The position numbers and the translations under genes were made by a program. The notes beneath the pieces were generated by a model. That model was not told where the DNA came from and did not search any database. It worked only from the letters and a program-made list of their open reading frames with translations. A DNA stretch of 64,000 nucleotides from Streptomyces sp. V4I8 (lineage in GTDB: Bacteria; Actinomycetota; Actinomycetes; Streptomycetales; Streptomycetaceae), in NCBI RefSeq assembly GCF_041261225.1, contig NZ_JBGCCN010000004.1, positions 186,001 through 250,000 on the forward strand. The letters run 5' to 3'. Below, piece after piece: positions 62,842 through 64,000 of the stretch; the first letter of the stretch is position 1; every line of letters begins with the position of its first letter.

Positions 62842-63888
62842 GTGGTGACCGGTCGGGTCGCCGCAACAGGAACTTCGATGTATTTCGTAGTGGTCCCCGG
62901 ACATTGTTCGTCACGCCCAGCAACTTCACTTGATCCACTGGGCTTTGAATCAACCTGGACGGATCCCGTGCGGCGCTCAACCGAAGTGGAAATCACTGCG
63001 CTGGAACAGGCTTACCGAGAAAAGAGCAGGGAGTTCGATCGCACTGCGCAGGCGTTAAAGGCGGAGCAGTTCCGCCAGCGGATGCACTACTTGGCTCTTC
63101 TCTGTCCGCTGACACTGGTCTGCGTACTCGGTTACACAGCGGTCGTAAGGCTCTGGACCGCGCAGCCAGAATTCACCCGTTGGGCCGGTATCGTCATCAT
63201 GCTGGCCGCCTCGGCGGCCGCGGTCAGTATGCTGGTGAATGACCGCAACAAGGTCGTTGACCTGACTTCTGAGCTTCACCAGGCACTCTCCGAGAAACAA
63301 AATGCCGCAGCCGCGCTCCCGCTGTACTCCGAGACGGCTCTGCGGTTCTACCGGGAGTCCACGCTGGAGTTGATGGAGTCCTACCGCAAGCGCGCGTCCA
63401 CCAACCGGCGCGTCAACAATGCGCTTCAGGTCCTTGTCATCGCGGGATCGATTATTGCGTCCACCCTTATTGCCCTGGACGACAGGATCAGCCCTCTGAA
63501 TCTAGCGGCCACCATCCTGACGGCAGCCGTCGGTGTCGCCGCTGGCCTGTCCGGATACTTCAAGTTCCGCGAACGAGGGTTCAACCTCCAGACCGCCACA
63601 GACGAACTGGAGAAGCACTACATCGCCGTACAGTTCCATCTCGACGAATATGAGACCGTCGATTCGTCACTCGCGCCCGATGAGGCCGAGAAGGAGCGAC
63701 TCCGACGCTTCGCGCGCTTTGTGGAAAGAATCAAGGAGGAGCAGCGAAAGCGGGAGATTCAGTTGGAACACCGGGGCTCCTCGTTCTCGCGAGGTTCCCA
63801 GACCGGGGCGGTGACCGTGGTTCGTTCCACTCCCGCGTATACGTCCTGGCCCGGCAAGGAGACACAGTCCGGGAACGGGCAGAGGTGA
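62842..63888 (+). CDS. DUF4231/SLATT-like membrane protein
   Basis: 348 residues from GTG 62842; the conserved part starts near residue 40, so GTG 62967 may be the true start. Coiled-coil (TEVEITALEQAYREKSREFDRTAQALKAE), two hydrophobic pairs (HYLALLCPLTLVCVLGYTAVV, WAGIVIMLAASAAAVSML; and LQVLVIAGSIIASTLIAL, AATILTAAVGVAAGLSGYF), then a C-terminal helical tail. This 2+2 helix layout matches DUF4231/SLATT effectors, predicted pore formers in defence systems. No partner sensor is visible in this window. TTA codon at 63055. Confidence 0.7.
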   Translation: MVTGRVAATGTSMYFVVVPGHCSSRPATSLDPLGFESTWTDPVRRSTEVEITALEQAYREKSREFDRTAQALKAEQFRQRMHYLALLCPLTLVCVLGYTAVVRLWTAQPEFTRWAGIVIMLAASAAAVSMLVNDRNKVVDLTSELHQALSEKQNAAAALPLYSETALRFYRESTLELMESYRKRASTNRRVNNALQVLVIAGSIIASTLIALDDRISPLNLAATILTAAVGVAAGLSGYFKFRERGFNLQTATDELEKHYIAVQFHLDEYETVDSSLAPDEAEKERLRRFARFVERIKEEQRKREIQLEHRGSSFSRGSQTGAVTVVRSTPAYTSWPGKETQSGNGQR

Positions 63889-63918
63889 CTGGGCACCATG
63901 AGGCCTATTCACGGGGTT

Positions 63919-64000
63919 TCACCAGCCCTTTTTGTAGAAGGTGAGGGCGGTGACGGTTTTGGCGACGAGGGGGAACTTGGCCAGGGGGCCGCGGTAGCGG
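63919..64000 (-). CDS. C-terminal fragment of a gene beyond the window
   Basis: Only the last 26 residues are visible (RYRGPLAKFPLVAKTVTALT then FYKKGW and stop). Too short to assign a family. Convergent with the DUF4231 gene. Confidence 0.45.
   Translation of the reverse strand, partial: RYRGPLAKFPLVAKTVTALTFYKKGW

Noticed and set aside
1..64000. CRISPR array, prophage or antibiotic biosynthetic cluster
   Set aside because: No regular spaced repeats, no phage structural genes, and no PKS/NRPS modules; the HHxxxD protein stands alone.

Overview
The window looks like a chromosome segment of a high-GC actinomycete, most likely Streptomyces or a close relative. The reasons are GC-rich third codon positions, many GTG/TTG starts, ATGA/GTGA stop-start overlaps, Tat and lipobox signals, and typical streptomycete families (Asp23/Gls24, PucR, DUF3105/DUF305, DUF3068, AftD-like DUF3367). 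No phage structural genes, CRISPR array or complete antibiotic biosynthetic cluster is seen.

Layout. 0-1.6 kb: ECF sigma factor (cut by the window edge), zinc-finger protein and Asp23-like protein. 2.1-3.7 kb: a tiny TTA-containing ORF coupled to a DUF3105-DUF305 pair, then an unusual tRNA-Leu(UAA) with a short variable loop. 4-5.4 kb: secreted proline-rich protein and a transglycosylase/LysM protein. 5.9-8.9 kb: an IS1380-type transposase gene split by a 1.5-kb IS with terminal inverted repeats. 9-11.8 kb: L,D-transpeptidase, papain-like protease, Asp23 protein. 11.8-16.4 kb: Baeyer-Villiger monooxygenase, hydrolase and SDR with an upstream AurF-type diiron oxygenase, similar in layout to the mycobacterial mymA operon. 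16.9-19.9 kb: a metacaspase-like protein divergent from an IS4-like transposase homologue. 20-22.7 kb: DUF1800/DUF1501 pair, the second frameshifted. 22.7-25.4 kb: TetR, response regulator and GntR genes.

25.9-62.2 kb is mainly cell-surface glycan and surface-protein genes. A nucleotidyltransferase, an NAD-dependent sugar epimerase/dehydratase, methyltransferases, glycosyltransferases and a 1751-aa AftD-like arabinofuranosyltransferase surround a 1,394-bp inverted repeat. That repeat flanks a 3.5-kb core with a divergent promoter, a second copy of the tiny TTA ORF (coupled to a PucR regulator), an SGNH lipoprotein and DUF3068. Downstream lie an HHxxxD acyltransferase, more methyltransferases, a polyprenyl-phosphate sugar transferase, the GDP-fucose genes fcl and gmd, and four tandem paralogous secreted propeller-Fn3-LamG proteins. 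The latter show an 811-bp apparent gene-conversion tract and the fossil tail of another copy. The window ends with a family-2 glycosyltransferase, a DUF4231/SLATT-like membrane protein and the edge of a further gene.

Three things stand out: (i) a two-copy family of tiny TTA-containing ORFs, each overlapping the start of the next gene; (ii) the perfect-looking inverted repeat that could swap two divergent surface-glycan operons; (iii) a very high density of TTA codons (at least 19 genes) in a window that also carries a UUA-reading tRNA of non-leucine architecture.
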